This document shows positions 35,230 through 42,494 of a stretch of DNA of 64,000 bases, in pieces. Each line of letters opens with the position of its first letter. The stretch's first letter is position 1. The position numbers and the translations under genes were made by a program. The stretch is from Paralvinella palmiformis (Eukaryota; Annelida; Polychaeta; Terebellida; Alvinellidae): assembly GCA_025642065.1 (NCBI GenBank), contig JAODUP010000272.1:244001-308000 (forward strand), read 5' to 3'. A model generated the notes under the pieces. That model did not search any database, was not told where the DNA came from, and saw only the letters and a list, made by a program, of their open reading frames with translations.

Positions 35230-35891
35230 CCCCCACACAGAAACACACACAAAACACACAGAGAGAGAGAGAGAGAGAAAGAGAGAGAGCCCACACACAG
35301 ACAACACACACACACACACACACAGATAGGAGAGAGATAGAGTCCCCCACACACACACCTTTTACACCATACATATCACTTACATGTCAGTAAGTTTCCT
35401 GTTATATCGGAAGGCATCAGTCTGTACATTATCAACGGCTGACCTTTGTATAGTTCTGTAAGATTTAAAGTAAAATAACAACATTTTAGGGCATAAACTA
35501 CTAAATAGGAGACATATTATAGGATATATACCGATACATAACGTTCTGTTTGTCGGAATTCACTTCAGGATTCGCAAAGGATATAGTTCACTAGATCATG
35601 ATAAAAATAAATAACACAATCCCTAATTTGATGCAGAAATATCAAACCGGAAATAGGGTGATACTAGAAAATCGTAATATTATATTGATGATAGTACTGT
35701 AGGAATGTCATATTACCTATCACAATAAGCCACATTGTCATAAAAATTATTTATAATTGTTCTAATTCTAGCTGTAATGATAATAGGTGTTTCCACGGTG
35801 ACGTCATCCTACTTACAGTACTCTCAGCGACACATAGTGACGGAGTGACTCCATATTGACTGATGTCAAGTTGGATTGATCTTCTATAAAA
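11595..35891 (-). CDS. Trk (NTRK-like): Trk-family neurotrophin receptor tyrosine kinase (13 exons, 5' end missing)
   Basis: This is a single-pass receptor kinase of the Trk family. Vertebrate members bind neurotrophins and signal through Ras/MAPK, PI3K and PLC-gamma. Thirteen exons (listed separately) join at GT-AG sites with matching phases into 754 residues plus stop. In order: LRRs (residues 1-75), cysteine-rich LRRCT (76-126), Ig domain 1 (127-223), Ig domain 2 (224-320), extracellular stalk, transmembrane helix (about 367-389), juxtamembrane NPNY (Tyr446; Shc/FRS2-type site), then the kinase domain. The kinase has GEGAFG (473-478), VAIK Lys500, HRDLATRN (604-611), DFG (624-626), activation-loop Tyr632/636/637 and RWMPPES. 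The C-terminus ends PIYLELL plus three residues, matching the PLC-gamma docking position (Tyr747). Human TrkA has 796 residues, so only the signal peptide and N-terminal cap appear absent. The ligand and function in this animal are inferred from family only. Confidence 0.97.
11787..12053 (-). other. Trk intron 12
   Basis: Short intron of 267 bases with a (CAA)n tract (11816-11839) near its 3' end. Otherwise AT-rich, nothing recognised. Confidence 0.9.
12054..12212 (-). CDS. Trk (NTRK-like): Trk exon 12: activation-segment end to helix F/G
   Basis: 159 bases, 53 whole codons. It reads [16 protein letters not shown], then [20 protein letters not shown] and a segment ending LSNHE. RWMPPES is the receptor-kinase P+1 loop/APE motif, and DVWSYG is subdomain IX. 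Acceptor gctattttgcag, donor GAG|GTAGGG. A truncated SINE-A copy ends 33 bases before the acceptor. Confidence 0.97.
12245..12327 (-). mobile_element. SINE-A copy 4, 3' fragment beside a Trk acceptor
   Basis: Only the body and tail remain, from the aggtcgctcggcccattta region to the (ATC)n tail. On the minus strand it reads in the same direction as Trk, and its tail lies 33 bases from the exon 12 acceptor. Its 5' side is replaced by (TA)n. Confidence 0.85.
12328..12358. repeat. (TA)n microsatellite
   Basis: About 15 TA units fused to the broken end of the adjoining SINE fragment. Confidence 0.95.
13887..14075 (-). mobile_element. SINE-A copy 5, full length
   Basis: Full-length minus copy with B box gttcgaatctc. 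Flanks catcgtcatcag and catcgccaccag are similar (10 of 12) and may be a decayed duplication. Short (CAG/CAA)n lies just beyond the right end. Confidence 0.85.
14423..14570 (-). mobile_element. SINE-A copy 6, internally deleted, 13-bp duplication
   Basis: Minus copy lacking about 40 bases that include the B box region, so it could not be transcribed by pol III. It is flanked by a perfect 13-bp repeat tcttttatcaaga at 14410-14422 and 14571-14583. The intact duplication implies that the deletion was either present in the source RNA or occurred later without disturbing the ends. Confidence 0.92.
15163..15400 (-). CDS. Trk (NTRK-like): Trk exon 11: catalytic loop, DFG and activation tyrosines
   Basis: 238 bases between acceptor gctatttcag and donor AGG|GTACGA. 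It encodes the end of the hinge region, [20 protein letters not shown] (catalytic Asp in HRD), [11 protein letters not shown] and the YSTDYYR part of the activation loop. All residues needed for phosphotransfer in this part of the fold are present. It begins with the third base of a split Arg codon and ends on a codon boundary. Confidence 0.97.
15970..16260 (-). mobile_element. Host tRNA-like element interrupted by SINE-A copy 7
   Basis: On the minus strand, gtgggttagtcac (A-box-like) is followed about 30 bases later by ggttcgattcc (B box), then ccattatgccac. No intact tRNA cloverleaf was assembled, so it is called a tRNA-derived relic, not a tRNA gene. Confidence 0.4.
15994..16179 (-). mobile_element. 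SINE-A copy 7, nested in another tRNA-like element
   Basis: Full-length minus copy flanked by cgagtgcgt at 15985-15993 and 16180-16188; similarity extends a few bases on each side. Removing it rejoins a minus-strand sequence with a B-box-like ggttcgattcc (about 16218-16208), so it seems to have landed in a different tRNA-derived element. Confidence 0.88.
17110..17318. repeat. (TA)n microsatellites with TTATA interruptions
   Basis: (TA)n at about 17110-17166, a GT run, then several shorter (TA)n runs separated by TTATATA units to 17318. Overlapping ORFs are repeat translations. Confidence 0.93.
17429..17975. repeat. Imperfect inverted repeats, possible small DNA transposon
   Basis: aggcccctcgggataaa near 17432 is matched by the complement of tttatcctaaggggcct near 17958, with 15 of 17 positions agreeing. 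The right side holds two such units in tandem. cccagtagt occurs just outside both ends (about 17410 and 17988). Neither a clear superfamily TIR nor an ORF was found. Confidence 0.3.
18225..18320 (-). mobile_element. tRNA-like relic in Trk intron
   Basis: On the minus strand, gtagccgaaacggtagcgca resembles an A box and ggttcaaatcac a decayed B box about 30 bases on. There is no tail or duplication. Probably an old SINE head. Confidence 0.35.
20703..21088. repeat. (TA)n, then (CT)n, (GTAT)n and (CG)n tracts
   Basis: (TA)n occupies 20703-20749. After about 220 bases of mixed DNA, short CT, GTAT and alternating CG/GTGC runs follow at 20975-21088. The CG-rich part is the kind of alternating purine-pyrimidine sequence that can form Z-DNA. 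Confidence 0.85.
21540..21802. repeat. (GT)n, G-run, (GTT)n and (TA)n cluster
   Basis: GT run, ten G residues, GTT/GGT triplets, then (GT)n at 21713-21736 and (TA)n at 21743-21800. The ORF across it is not coding. Confidence 0.85.
21803..21862 (+). repeat. Dispersed repeat R3, copy 1
   Basis: ggcactggctcagaaca followed by atctaaacattctttgaga. A second copy lies at 54975-55035, also directly after a TA/TATATAG microsatellite. Two copies only were seen; no ends defined. Confidence 0.55.
22089..22137. repeat. Compound (CA)n(GA)n microsatellite
   Basis: About 12 CA units directly joined to about 12 GA units. Confidence 0.95.
22672..22757. repeat. Compound (CA)n(TA)n microsatellite
   Basis: CA run to about 22696, short aaact spacer, then about 29 TA units. 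Confidence 0.95.
23444..23633 (-). mobile_element. SINE-A copy 8, near full length
   Basis: Minus copy with B box gttcgaatctc (complement) and a short deletion in the conserved body. Flanked by ttattac at 23437-23443 and 23634-23640, a plausible 7-bp duplication. Confidence 0.87.
25107..25230 (-). CDS. Trk (NTRK-like): Trk exon 10: kinase beta4-hinge-alphaD
   Basis: 124 bases; acceptor ttcttcag, donor CG|GTAGGT. It encodes [18 protein letters not shown] and, after Ala-Asp-Gly-Asp-Pro-Leu, the hinge segment [16 protein letters not shown]. These match subdomains IV-V of vertebrate Trk (HGDLNKFLR-type). Split codons at both ends (Ala at 5', Arg at 3') are completed by neighbouring exons. Confidence 0.96.
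25352..25909 (+). mobile_element. P-element-like MITE carrying a THAP-domain start
   Basis: A 558-bp element whose ends are inverted: cattgacctaaa then aaaactagaccg on the left, with the complement at the right (for example ctagttttatatttaggtca at 25888-25907). A second inner inverted block (ggccgcc, aaacag, acttccgg) follows on both sides. Flanks are actgtagc (25344-25351) and actgtacc (25910-25917), an 8-bp duplication with one mismatch. P-type elements make 8-bp duplications, begin with CA, and encode a THAP-domain transposase; the internal ORF here fits (see next entry). It sits in a Trk intron and lacks any transposase core, so it is non-autonomous. Confidence 0.75.
25465..25545 (+). pseudogene. 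Truncated THAP zinc-finger ORF inside the MITE
   Basis: ATG at 25465 opens a 26-codon frame starting [10 protein letters not shown] and ending near GMYCHR before TAA (25543-25545). The start matches the first half of THAP domains: initiator Met, a short lead, then Cys-x3-Cys. The later YCHR resembles the FHRFP region. The domain's remaining Cys, His and core Trp/Pro are missing. In P-element relatives the THAP domain is the DNA-binding part of the transposase. Short length makes chance resemblance possible, but position inside the inverted repeats supports it. Confidence 0.6.
26127..26307 (-). mobile_element. SINE-A copy 9, diverged
   Basis: Minus copy with the whole head and body but many changes (B box ggtttgaacac-like). 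It shares the caaatgttgctgttttacgg type of tail junction with copy 3, suggesting a subfamily. No clear duplication. Confidence 0.8.
26738..26870. repeat. (TA)n(TG)n compound microsatellite
   Basis: (TA)n at 26738-26781 followed by TG/CG/TGTGCG alternation to about 26870. Confidence 0.93.
26994..27179 (-). CDS. Trk (NTRK-like): Trk exon 9: kinase N-lobe, glycine loop and VAIK lysine
   Basis: 186 bases; acceptor ggttactctacag, donor GAAG|GTAAAT. It reads [20 protein letters not shown] followed by AFGRVYL (glycine-rich loop), then MVAIKTLK (ATP-anchoring Lys500) and DTRRDFDRE, whose terminal Glu begins the alpha-C helix. The lead HIQREKI aligns with HIKRRDI of vertebrate Trks, which tells it from ROR, MuSK and DDR kinases. 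Confidence 0.97.
27180..27763 (-). other. Trk intron 8, mostly degenerate (GACT)n
   Basis: From about 27245 to 27600 the intron is a degenerate tetranucleotide array based on GACT/GAAT/GATC with point changes throughout. The rest is unremarkable AT-rich DNA. Confidence 0.88.
27764..28037 (-). CDS. Trk (NTRK-like): Trk exon 8: transmembrane helix and juxtamembrane docking site
   Basis: 274 bases; acceptor tttattcag, donor ACAG|GTAGGC. It encodes a hydrophobic stretch from [20 protein letters not shown] onward, a basic stop-transfer (HKYRKRKR), a Cys-rich cytoplasmic linker, and [16 protein letters not shown] matches the Shc/FRS2 phosphotyrosine docking motif (NPQYF in vertebrate Trks). The internal Met at the exon start is not an initiator, since a phase-0 exon joins upstream. 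Confidence 0.96.
28038..28152 (-). other. Trk intron 7
   Basis: 115 bases, the shortest intron of the gene, with donor CGC|GTAAGC and acceptor tttattcag. No repeats. Confidence 0.85.
28153..28283 (-). CDS. Trk (NTRK-like): Trk exon 7: extracellular stalk before the membrane
   Basis: 131 bases found by phase logic: exon 6 ends in phase 1 and exon 8 starts in phase 0, so a connecting exon was required. Acceptor ctttaataag and donor CGC|GTAAGC bracket an open frame starting [10 protein letters not shown] and containing [12 protein letters not shown] and an acidic/basic end. Stalks of Trk receptors are poorly conserved, so support comes from phase, splice sites and position, not homology. Confidence 0.82.
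28338..28412. repeat. (TA)n then (AAT)n/(ATT)n
   Basis: About 21 TA units followed by a small AAT/ATT inverted pair. Confidence 0.95.
28705..29255 (+). repeat. 21-bp minisatellite in a Trk intron
   Basis: Unit close to tttatgtcaatgtggagtat plus one base. Roughly 13 neat units run to about 28985, then diverged units (tgatgtcatcgtggagtttg and similar) continue to about 29255, showing an age gradient. The unit is a multiple of three and lacks stops in one frame, which explains the MSMWSMF-type ORF. Confidence 0.93.
29345..29635 (-). CDS. Trk (NTRK-like): Trk exon 6: Ig domain 2 (ligand-binding domain position)
   Basis: 291 bases; acceptor tttctggatccag, donor CCAG|GTAAGA. It reads [20 protein letters not shown], then [34 protein letters not shown] and NSYGN. 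This is the pattern of the membrane-proximal Trk Ig domain (d5). It includes the HWC and GCL cysteines, which in vertebrate Trks form the unusual disulfide between adjacent strands. In vertebrates this domain contacts the neurotrophin. Confidence 0.96.
29755..30018. repeat. (ACT)n, (ATT)n, (TA)n and (CA)n cluster
   Basis: ACT triplets at 29760-29815, ATT at 29822-29855, about 33 TA units at 29920-29986, and CA to 30018. Confidence 0.95.
30693..30850 (+). mobile_element. SINE-A-related copy 10, strongly diverged
   Basis: Plus copy with recognisable landmarks: agccgagtcgggagagcg (A-box region), ggtgtttcatct, gcctcatta and gcccgatttagcct. Many mismatches; tail absent. Likely an old or related subfamily member. 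Confidence 0.55.
30952..31148 (+). repeat. Tandem duplication of a ~60-bp segment with (ACTC)n
   Basis: cagccatatattatgtctga with its surroundings (from ttttcctggtt to accaaaactcact) occurs at 30950-31012 and 31034-31094. Each copy is followed by ACTC/ACTG repeats to 31148. Confidence 0.85.
31326..31394 (+). repeat. Dispersed repeat R1, copy 1
   Basis: Contains gaattcacggttcgagattc, then ctctgtgcctgtgccttatt and an acacagctaaaacactcaca run. The same sequence occurs at 58375-58443 and, inverted and diverged, at 34300-34375. Its gttcgagattc resembles a pol III B box, so R1 may be a SINE piece whose end seeds CA repeats. Confidence 0.65.
32529..32819 (-). CDS. Trk (NTRK-like): Trk exon 5: Ig domain 1
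   Basis: 291 bases, the same size as the next Ig exon. Acceptor ccaattatcgcccag, donor TTCT|GTAAGT. It encodes PPEIQIIP, then [37 protein letters not shown] and LTVF. The Cys-Trp-Cys core and DTGLIKC are diagnostic for an I-set/C2-type Ig fold. Confidence 0.95.
32983..33132. repeat. (TA)n(TG)n(AG)n compound microsatellite
   Basis: TA units to 33015, TG to about 33057, then AG-rich sequence and GAGT repeats to about 33132. Confidence 0.95.
33370..33650. repeat. Degenerate (GTCT)n array
   Basis: Tetranucleotide array of GTCT with CCGT, GTAT and TGTT variants throughout. It is the same kind of repeat as the (GACT)n array in intron 8. Confidence 0.88.
34047..34210 (-). CDS. Trk (NTRK-like): Trk exon 4: LRRCT cysteine-rich cap
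   Basis: 164 bases; acceptor cttgttacag, donor TGCG|GTAAGT. It reads [19 protein letters not shown], then ITCLSDGD and a final FTQC. NPLSCSC matches the NPLHCSC of vertebrate Trks, and the four Cys are the LRR C-terminal cap set. The last split codon with exon 5 gives Asp before PPEI. Confidence 0.95.
34211..34590 (-). other. Trk intron 3, mostly simple repeats
   Basis: (TA)n at 34238-34287, (GT)n at 34289-34308, an inverted R1 fragment (34300-34375), GT at 34402-34450 and CTGT tetranucleotides at 34508-34580. Confidence 0.9.
34300..34375 (-). repeat. Dispersed repeat R1, copy 3 (diverged)
   Basis: On the minus strand it reads ctctgtgcctgtgccttact followed by CA-rich DNA, matching copies at 31326 and 58375. 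The upstream half is diverged (gttcgagattc lost). As in the other copies it ends in a CA/TG tract. Confidence 0.55.
34591..34659 (-). CDS. Trk (NTRK-like): Trk exon 3: leucine-rich repeat
   Basis: 69 bases; acceptor tctatttacag, donor CTT|GTAAGT. It reads [20 protein letters not shown], then DH and a split Leu. It matches the LRR consensus LxLxxN and the last LRR of vertebrate Trks. One exon per LRR, as in other Trk genes. Confidence 0.93.
34660..35383 (-). other. Trk intron 2
   Basis: Its donor-side end (34985-35357) is a mosaic of CA, TA and GA/AC simple repeats; the other side is AT-rich with nothing recognised. Long ORFs on both strands are repeat translations. Confidence 0.88.
34975..35360. 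repeat. Mosaic of (CA)n, (TA)n, (GA)n microsatellites
   Basis: CA with C-runs to 35094, TA at 35095-35137, CA at 35138-35184, TA at 35190-35210, then GA and CA runs to 35357. Confidence 0.93.
35384..35455 (-). CDS. Trk (NTRK-like): Trk exon 2 (visible): leucine-rich repeat
   Basis: 72 bases; acceptor aatcttacag, donor ACAT|GTAAGT. It reads [20 protein letters not shown], then LTD and a split Ile. It corresponds to the LTIVKSGLRFVAPDAF segment of vertebrate TrkA. Confidence 0.93.
35456..35816 (-). other. Trk intron 1 (visible)
   Basis: 361 bases of AT-rich DNA without repeats. A TGACGTCA palindrome at 35799-35806 lies just inside the donor. Confidence 0.85.
35817..35891 (-). CDS. Trk (NTRK-like): Trk exon 1 (visible): leucine-rich repeat
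   Basis: 75 bases; acceptor ttccgtttcag, donor TACT|GTAAGT. It reads [20 protein letters not shown], then SLRV and a split Leu. It aligns with the YIENQQHLQHLELRDLRGL region of vertebrate TrkA. It starts with the third base of a split codon, so at least one upstream exon (N-terminal cap and signal peptide) is required. Confidence 0.93.
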
Positions 35892-36024
35892 CTGAAACGG
35901 AAAGAAGGAAAAAAAATCATTAACTTGAGACTCCTGTACAGATCAATGAATGTCACACATTTGTCACGTACGAAAAGCGGATTGTCTATTGTAGTAGCTC
36001 ATACTTAATATCAATATTTATGGT

Positions 36025-36025
<1 letters not shown>

Positions 36026-36071
<46 letters not shown>

Positions 36072-36091
36072 GTGTGTGTGTGTGTGTGGGT

Positions 36092-36122
<31 letters not shown>

Positions 36123-36214
36123 TAGATATATTTTATATCAGGTAAAACACCCATAGTGCGTACATTCATACATACATAACATAAAAAGACTAGATTACAA
36201 TAGAAAAGAGCATA

Positions 36215-36300
<86 letters not shown>
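36026..36300. repeat. Two (TA)n tracts with (GT)n and (GA)n
   Basis: TA at 36026-36067, then TG and GA runs to about 36121. A second pure TA tract of about 42 units follows at 36217-36300. Confidence 0.95.
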
Positions 36301-36305
<5 letters not shown>

Positions 36306-38039
36306 TGCCCTTTTTTCAATCAGCCATAATTTATGTATATATTATAAGATCTTTACACACATTACAATTAAAACTGAATCCTATTCTATATTTTCCTTTC
36401 GTTCGCCTCAACCTTTGTATATCTTAGACTAGTCTATACATATATTTGACGCTGGGTTGCTCCCAGTTTATAGTATGTGAGGAGATATCCCTACGCCTCG
36501 GTTTAAGTGCAGAGAATGTTGATTAGGTGATCAAAGGAAAGGGTACATGTTTACATCCTGTAACACCACATTTACAGTCATCGTGACAGTGTGTTCGACA
36601 TCAATATTAGCATTGGAAAAGGACGTAGTCATGTGTAAGAATACATAATTGACTCACACACACATATATACACATCACATACACACACATAAACCCACAC
36701 GCATGTACACACGCACACATACATACACAAACACACACACACAAACCGAAACTAGTCGTGAAATTCTATTATTTCTGCTATAGTTGCAGGTAGAATTACA
36801 TCTAGATTTTAGTATATGTACTAATACATATATGCTTTGTTTCCAATTAAAACTGCAGTATATATGCACACATATCAGTACATTGATCAGTGAACATCAG
36901 TAAATTGATCATACATTTAGCGGTTATTAGCACAGAATTTGATAACCGATCAATGTAGACTGTTTTGTTATTGTCAGCTCGGTTTTATCACTGCTTACTT
37001 AAAAAAGCAGAAAACATTCGACAGATTCTAAATCCCGAAAACTGTGTGATGCTTAAACACTATTTGAAGCTCAGAAGATCGAATAAGTGCGTCTCAAGAT
37101 ATCAATAACCGACCAAGATTAAAAGGATAACCGCGCCATGTGCCTAGTTTACTACGAATACCGCAAAGCGTAGGCGGGGATAAGACAGGTTTAAATTGAT
37201 GTCGAGTAGGAGTGGCCAAGTATCCAATGTGACGAAGAAGTCTGTGGTCGAGGGCGTAATGTCCCCATAAAACGGTAAAGATGTCTCTTCGTCGGCGAAA
37301 TACCAATAATCCATTCTAAATAACTTCGCCGTTTCAGGTTTGGATGTTTATTTCCAATGAACATCCTGTTATCGATTAATTCTCGAAAATAGTATCTTAT
37401 TGTCGATAAAGTTGACACATATATGGCGGCATCACGTGTATTGGTCACATTGCGTCAACGTGTTCGTGAATGGCGTCTTTTCATCGTCGCTGCTCGCACC
37501 AACAATAGATTCGCCGACATTTACCGCTCATTCTACGGTGTTGGAGTATCTCCATGTGACACAACAACAACAACAACAAGAACAACAACAACAACAATAA
37601 GCAAGATAGTTATAGAATGAAAATTGTGGAGAGAAAATCCGGGGAAGGGATGGCGTCTTTACATATGGACAATGGCAGTGTACATCAACGGCAGTGTACA
37701 TCACTCGACATCGGGGATGTATTGTTACCGATAGCGTTGGCGAAAAGGCAACAGTTCGGTTTCTTACGTCGACAGTCATGTTCTCAAGAGGAAGATTCCC
37801 CGGATGTGACAAGAGAGCATTATTGGCTGTCATATGACTGGAGGCTAACAGCTGGCGTCACCTTCAGGGTGGGCGATATTGGCTCATCGACTTCGTATGA
37901 TATCAATGATTACAATAGATTGATTACTCCAGAGAGGGTAAAGCTTTCACTGACTTCTACACACTCCGCATTCAATAATGGCATCTCGTCTTTAACACAA
38001 TGGTCGCCGACAGTCGATGTCACCCGTGAGGCCAATGAT

Positions 38040-38142
<103 letters not shown>

Positions 38143-39056
38143 GTGTTCTCTACCTTTCAACCTCTTCAGCTCTCTACATCACTCAATTTATATATCCTTT
38201 GTATAATCAAAACAATGTCTCGTCTTGGCTATGCCATCCAAGCTGTCGTCGACAAAACAGAAACATAAATCTATTCATGGATGTTTCCTCTATAAGTCAG
38301 TACTACATATATATTTATACATCACTAAGACATGCCAAAAGGTTTGTTATTGTATCAACTACTAAATTAAATACTACTTATAGACATTACAAAAATAATC
38401 ATATTTAAGTATCACTCGGTTACTCCTATCCATTATTTTCCAATACTGATGAAGAGGGTAGTGCCAGATGTCAAAATCGGAAGTGACACTTCTGATATCA
38501 TCAAGTGTCTGTCGGGACACCTGTCAAAGCTATAGATAATAACACTTAGTCTATAAAGGTGGGGAGATAATCACATTTAAAGTCATTAGATTATCTTCAC
38601 CTGCTTAATGATCCAGACGGGAAATGCAAGTCTTGGGAACGTTTATCACCAGAGGTCATCCAGGTCACGCTGCACAACCAGCCAAGGGATAAGCGATAAA
38701 ATATGACTCGGATATGAGAACGCCTTCGACGTGGCATTAACGTTACCGGGGCGTCGTAAACGACGTTATCACAACATTATTTCAACGTTAATAGGAGGTC
38801 ACAATCACTAAGTTGTGGCGGCGTCATTGTGACATTTTTAGCACAAAATGCTTTACACAAAATATGATCACTTGTTATTTGTAGGTTATATGAGAAAGAA
38901 GGGGATAAAAAGGGAATGAAAATGCTGCGCGGCGAATTATTTCAAACAAACACTAATTTATCTCTTCATGCAAATCTCATATATCGAACATTAATTATCT
39001 CTCCTGAAACAGACTTAGAGATGATCCATGAATATAAATCCGAATCACTGAATGGC

Positions 39057-39058
<2 letters not shown>

Positions 39059-39146
<88 letters not shown>

Positions 39147-39350
39147 TTAGTTATTGTATCATAATTGATATAATTACATAAGTGCTGACACTAACAATAG
39201 AGAAGTGTTGACACTTATACAATTATAAATGTTGATACTATTACAAATGGGAGTGTCGACATCAACGGTAACAGAAGCGTGCACGCTTACAACAACAGAA
39301 GTGTTGACACTATCAACCGCAGAAGCGTTGCTATTAGCAACAATAGAAAT
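39059..39350. repeat. (TA)n(GA)n tract and degenerate ~30-bp minisatellite
   Basis: TA at 39059-39122 and GA to 39146. From 39175 to about 39350, diverged units resembling aacaatagaagtgttgacac recur about every 27-33 bases. Confidence 0.75.
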
Positions 39351-39411
39351 TTGAAGATGATCTAATGGCTTTATTTGTCTCGATATCAAAATATCTTCCC
39401 TCTGTTATGTA

Positions 39412-39444
<33 letters not shown>

Positions 39445-40554
39445 ACCGGTCTGTCTGTTTATCTGGTATATCTTGTTCGCCAGTGACCGCATTATGATGG
39501 CATACGATACCCCTCCAATATAGATGTCGACCTCTACAATGTCAAGGTGAACATCCCCTATCCCTATAATAATGGCCGAAATGGCAGTTATCTGGCTAGT
39601 AACCACCATAGTCTCGTAGATCTGTAACCTCTAAAACCGTCTTACTGTCTATTATTAATTTTTCAGACCAATCTTTGGCCAATATTTCAATTATTCGCTC
39701 TCAAAGTCAACGGACTAGAAGCAGACGACCGGAATTGAGAGATGACCGACTTATAGAGGTGAACGATACGTTGCGGAAATTTAGATATCCTAGTGTGGCC
39801 AGACTTGACTTCAAAGTGACAGTATCGTGATTATATATAGAACTAGCTGTTGAGAAGCAGGTGTATCCCAATGTTACATACATCTAGTTTGTTTGTGGGA
39901 TGTTAGCGTAATTATATGTCACATTCGGGATTTTAAAACTGAAATTAAAATATTTGGAGGGAAGATGGATACTGGTGAGTTTATAATTTGTACAATACTC
40001 AGAACTTAGTGCCATAGCGGGGGGTGGGTGGTGGGTAGGTGTTTGGTTGCAGCTCTTGCACACTTTGCTGAAATCGTAAAATCGAATAGAACCAGGTTTC
40101 GTTATTTAAAAAACATATTTATTAATGGAAGGGATTCTTTTTAAGAACACTCATCTCCACAGACACGAATTAATTCTTTTAACATATCGTGCCAAACTTC
40201 ACATTAATCATCTTCCAGTGTTACTTAAAACTCGTCTAAAGTCAAATGTCACTGAACACCACCAATAAACTAACACCTACTCTCAACGGCTTCGAAAGAG
40301 TGTAATAAATAAATATATTGTTATGCAGATATTCAATCAATAATTCTGGTATATGAGGTCAGGATATGATTACTAGCGTTGGTCAGGTAAACTTGACTAC
40401 GAGATCTACTGAATTACCTGTAATTCAGTACACCAATGATACGTGATAGCTAAGTCCTTCAATCCAGAACACTAAAACAATTAAGAATATCCATATTATA
40501 CGACTGACTGTATTATAGGACTGACTGTAGTAGGCCCTAACATTGAACCCACAA

Positions 40555-40720
40555 GGAAAGAGAAAAAGAGGACCCCCCAAGAAATACGTGGAGAAGGGAT
40601 CTCCTGACAGACATAAAGAGGACAGGTTACAACTGGAGGTCGCTTGAAAAGAAAGCCCAGGACAGAAGATTTTGGAAGACTGTTGTCAATGACCTATGTC
40701 CCAGGAAGGGCGAAGGGTGA
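40555..40720 (+). pseudogene. LINE reverse-transcriptase C-terminal tail, frameshifted
   Basis: One frame reads GKRKRGPPKK. After a 1-base shift another frame reads WRRDLLTDIKRTGYNWRSLE, then KKAQDRRFW and CPRKGEG before TGA (40718-40720). This Arg-rich GRP...TWRRDL...AQDRxxW pattern is the usual end of non-LTR retrotransposon polymerases in invertebrates. Only this tail remains, with a frameshift, so it is a dead 5'-truncated insertion. Confidence 0.75.
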
Positions 40721-40958
40721 CGAAGAAGATTGTAAGGTGATTTCAAGGCGTAATTGTATTAATAGATTAATAAATTGAAATGCGTTTGGAGTGTTCCCCG
40801 ATCAATGATAAGCAAAAGGCGAAATATTACTTAGATCGTTCATGTGTTAATTTCATATTTGGATATGTTCAGAATTAATGACCATTACATTAATTTAATA
40901 CGTTTCTACCTTTATACCTGGAGGCTGTATTATTATAATCAACTTAACCTAAACGCAA

Positions 40959-41128
40959 TGGAGCTTGATGACGACATATCAATCGATTTTCCACAAACAT
41001 TAACCCAATTAGGATTAGAAGGACCTTCACCTTGTCTATTTCGTTACAAACAGTATTCCACAATTCATGAACATTTCGCATTTCCGTTTTCAGATTACAA
41101 ACAAACAGCATCACTTTGTATTTGTTGA
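40959..41128 (+). other. Small ORF of doubtful coding nature
   Basis: From ATG (40959) a 56-codon frame begins MELDDDISIDFPQTLTQLGL and ends in CIC. Amino-acid composition is protein-like, but codons are AT-rich and no domain is recognised. It follows the LINE fragment by 240 bases and may be part of another dead element. Confidence 0.15.
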
Positions 41129-41388
41129 CTAAGTTTACCAATTAAATTCGGCTGTACATCCGGTCTATCATTGCGTTAAGAAGGTTAAATATTAATTTAA
41201 ATATTTATTAAGTATTCCGAGGTTTAGTAATTGAATTAATGCATTTCTTTATGAACACGAAACCACACTTTCTGGGTAACACATCTAATAAATAACTACA
41301 CGGTAGTCTTAATTGAGTATTATGTCACTTTTCTGTCATAAAAGTGTAGAGATAAAATATATCTCCTACAGCGTGTAAGATGATTGTA

Positions 41389-41389
41389 T

Positions 41390-41422
<33 letters not shown>

Positions 41423-41455
41423 GCTACTACTACTACTATTACTACTACTACTGCT
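41389..41455. repeat. (CAA)n(CTA)n microsatellite
   Basis: CAA units to about 41421 followed by CTA/TTA triplets. Confidence 0.93.
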
Positions 41456-41869
41456 ATAAACTAGTTCATTCAAGCAATTTACACTAACAAAGTGACATTG
41501 TTCTCTAAATAAATATTGTTGTCTCCGAAATGAATCATTTCTTCTAACAGAGACAGAAACCTACTTGTCCTCGTATTCTGATAGATGCTGATGGAATTAT
41601 AATCGCAAGGAGGCGGAGGGGGGGGGGAGTCAGAGTATGTTGTTGACCTTGTTGACCTAGCCCTGACTACCTATACTTGACGTTTGTATATTGACTACAT
41701 CTCATTAAAGCAGATACATAGCCAAACAAACCCCGTTATCAAATGATAGACTAAGTATAGATGTAATTAGATACCTGGGTATCTTCGTATAGGTAACTGG
41801 TACGGCGGGCGGGAGTGGTGCTGGGAGCCCTGGTATGTTGTCTGATCTATGATTTGTCACTCAATCCCC

Positions 41870-41892
41870 CAGTCAGTCAGTCAGTCAGTCAG

Positions 41893-41937
<45 letters not shown>

Positions 41938-41969
41938 TGTATGTGTGTGTGTATGTGTGTGTATTTGTT

Positions 41970-42020
<51 letters not shown>

Positions 42021-42270
42021 ATGCATGTATGTATGTATGCATGTATGTATGTATGCATGTATGTATATGCGTGTGTATGTGCGTGTGTATTTGTGTATTT
42101 GTGTGTGTGTGTGTGTATATATATATGTGTGTGTATTTGTGTGGGTGTGTGTTTGTTTGTGTGTGTATTTGTGAGCGTGTTTGTATTTGTGCGTGTGTGT
42201 TTGTGTGCGTGCGTGCGTGCGTACATGCGTGCGTGTGTATGTGTACGTGCGTGCGCGTGTGTGCATGACA
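41870..42270. repeat. (CAGT)n(CAAT)n, then long TG/TATG/TTTG cluster
   Basis: CAGT and CAAT tetranucleotides at 41872-41934, pure (TG)n at 41975-42015, (TATG)n with GCATG to 42066, then TG variants to 42265. Five overlapping ORFs on both strands are artefacts of it. Confidence 0.95.
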
Positions 42271-42494
42271 CCATATGTCTGTGCTACTCTCTCCAAGTTT
42301 GATTTTTAACAACATTAGCACATCCACTTGTATCGATTCAGTAATAAGGTGTAAGAATCAAAACAAAACTACCTGAGATTTGCTAAACCATAAATAATTA
42401 ATTTGACCATCAATCTTGTTATCTCTAGTTTGCATTTATCTAACTATTGTCATTATATTATAGTCGCCCTAGATCTATGTGTATTCCTTCCAGG

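Noticed and set aside
34925..35374. 149-, 123- and 98-codon minus ORFs
   Set aside because: Microsatellite translations inside a Trk intron, between exons whose phases already match.
41815..42327. Five overlapping Cys/Val/Tyr- or His/Thr-rich ORFs on both strands
   Set aside because: All are readings of TG/CA microsatellites.
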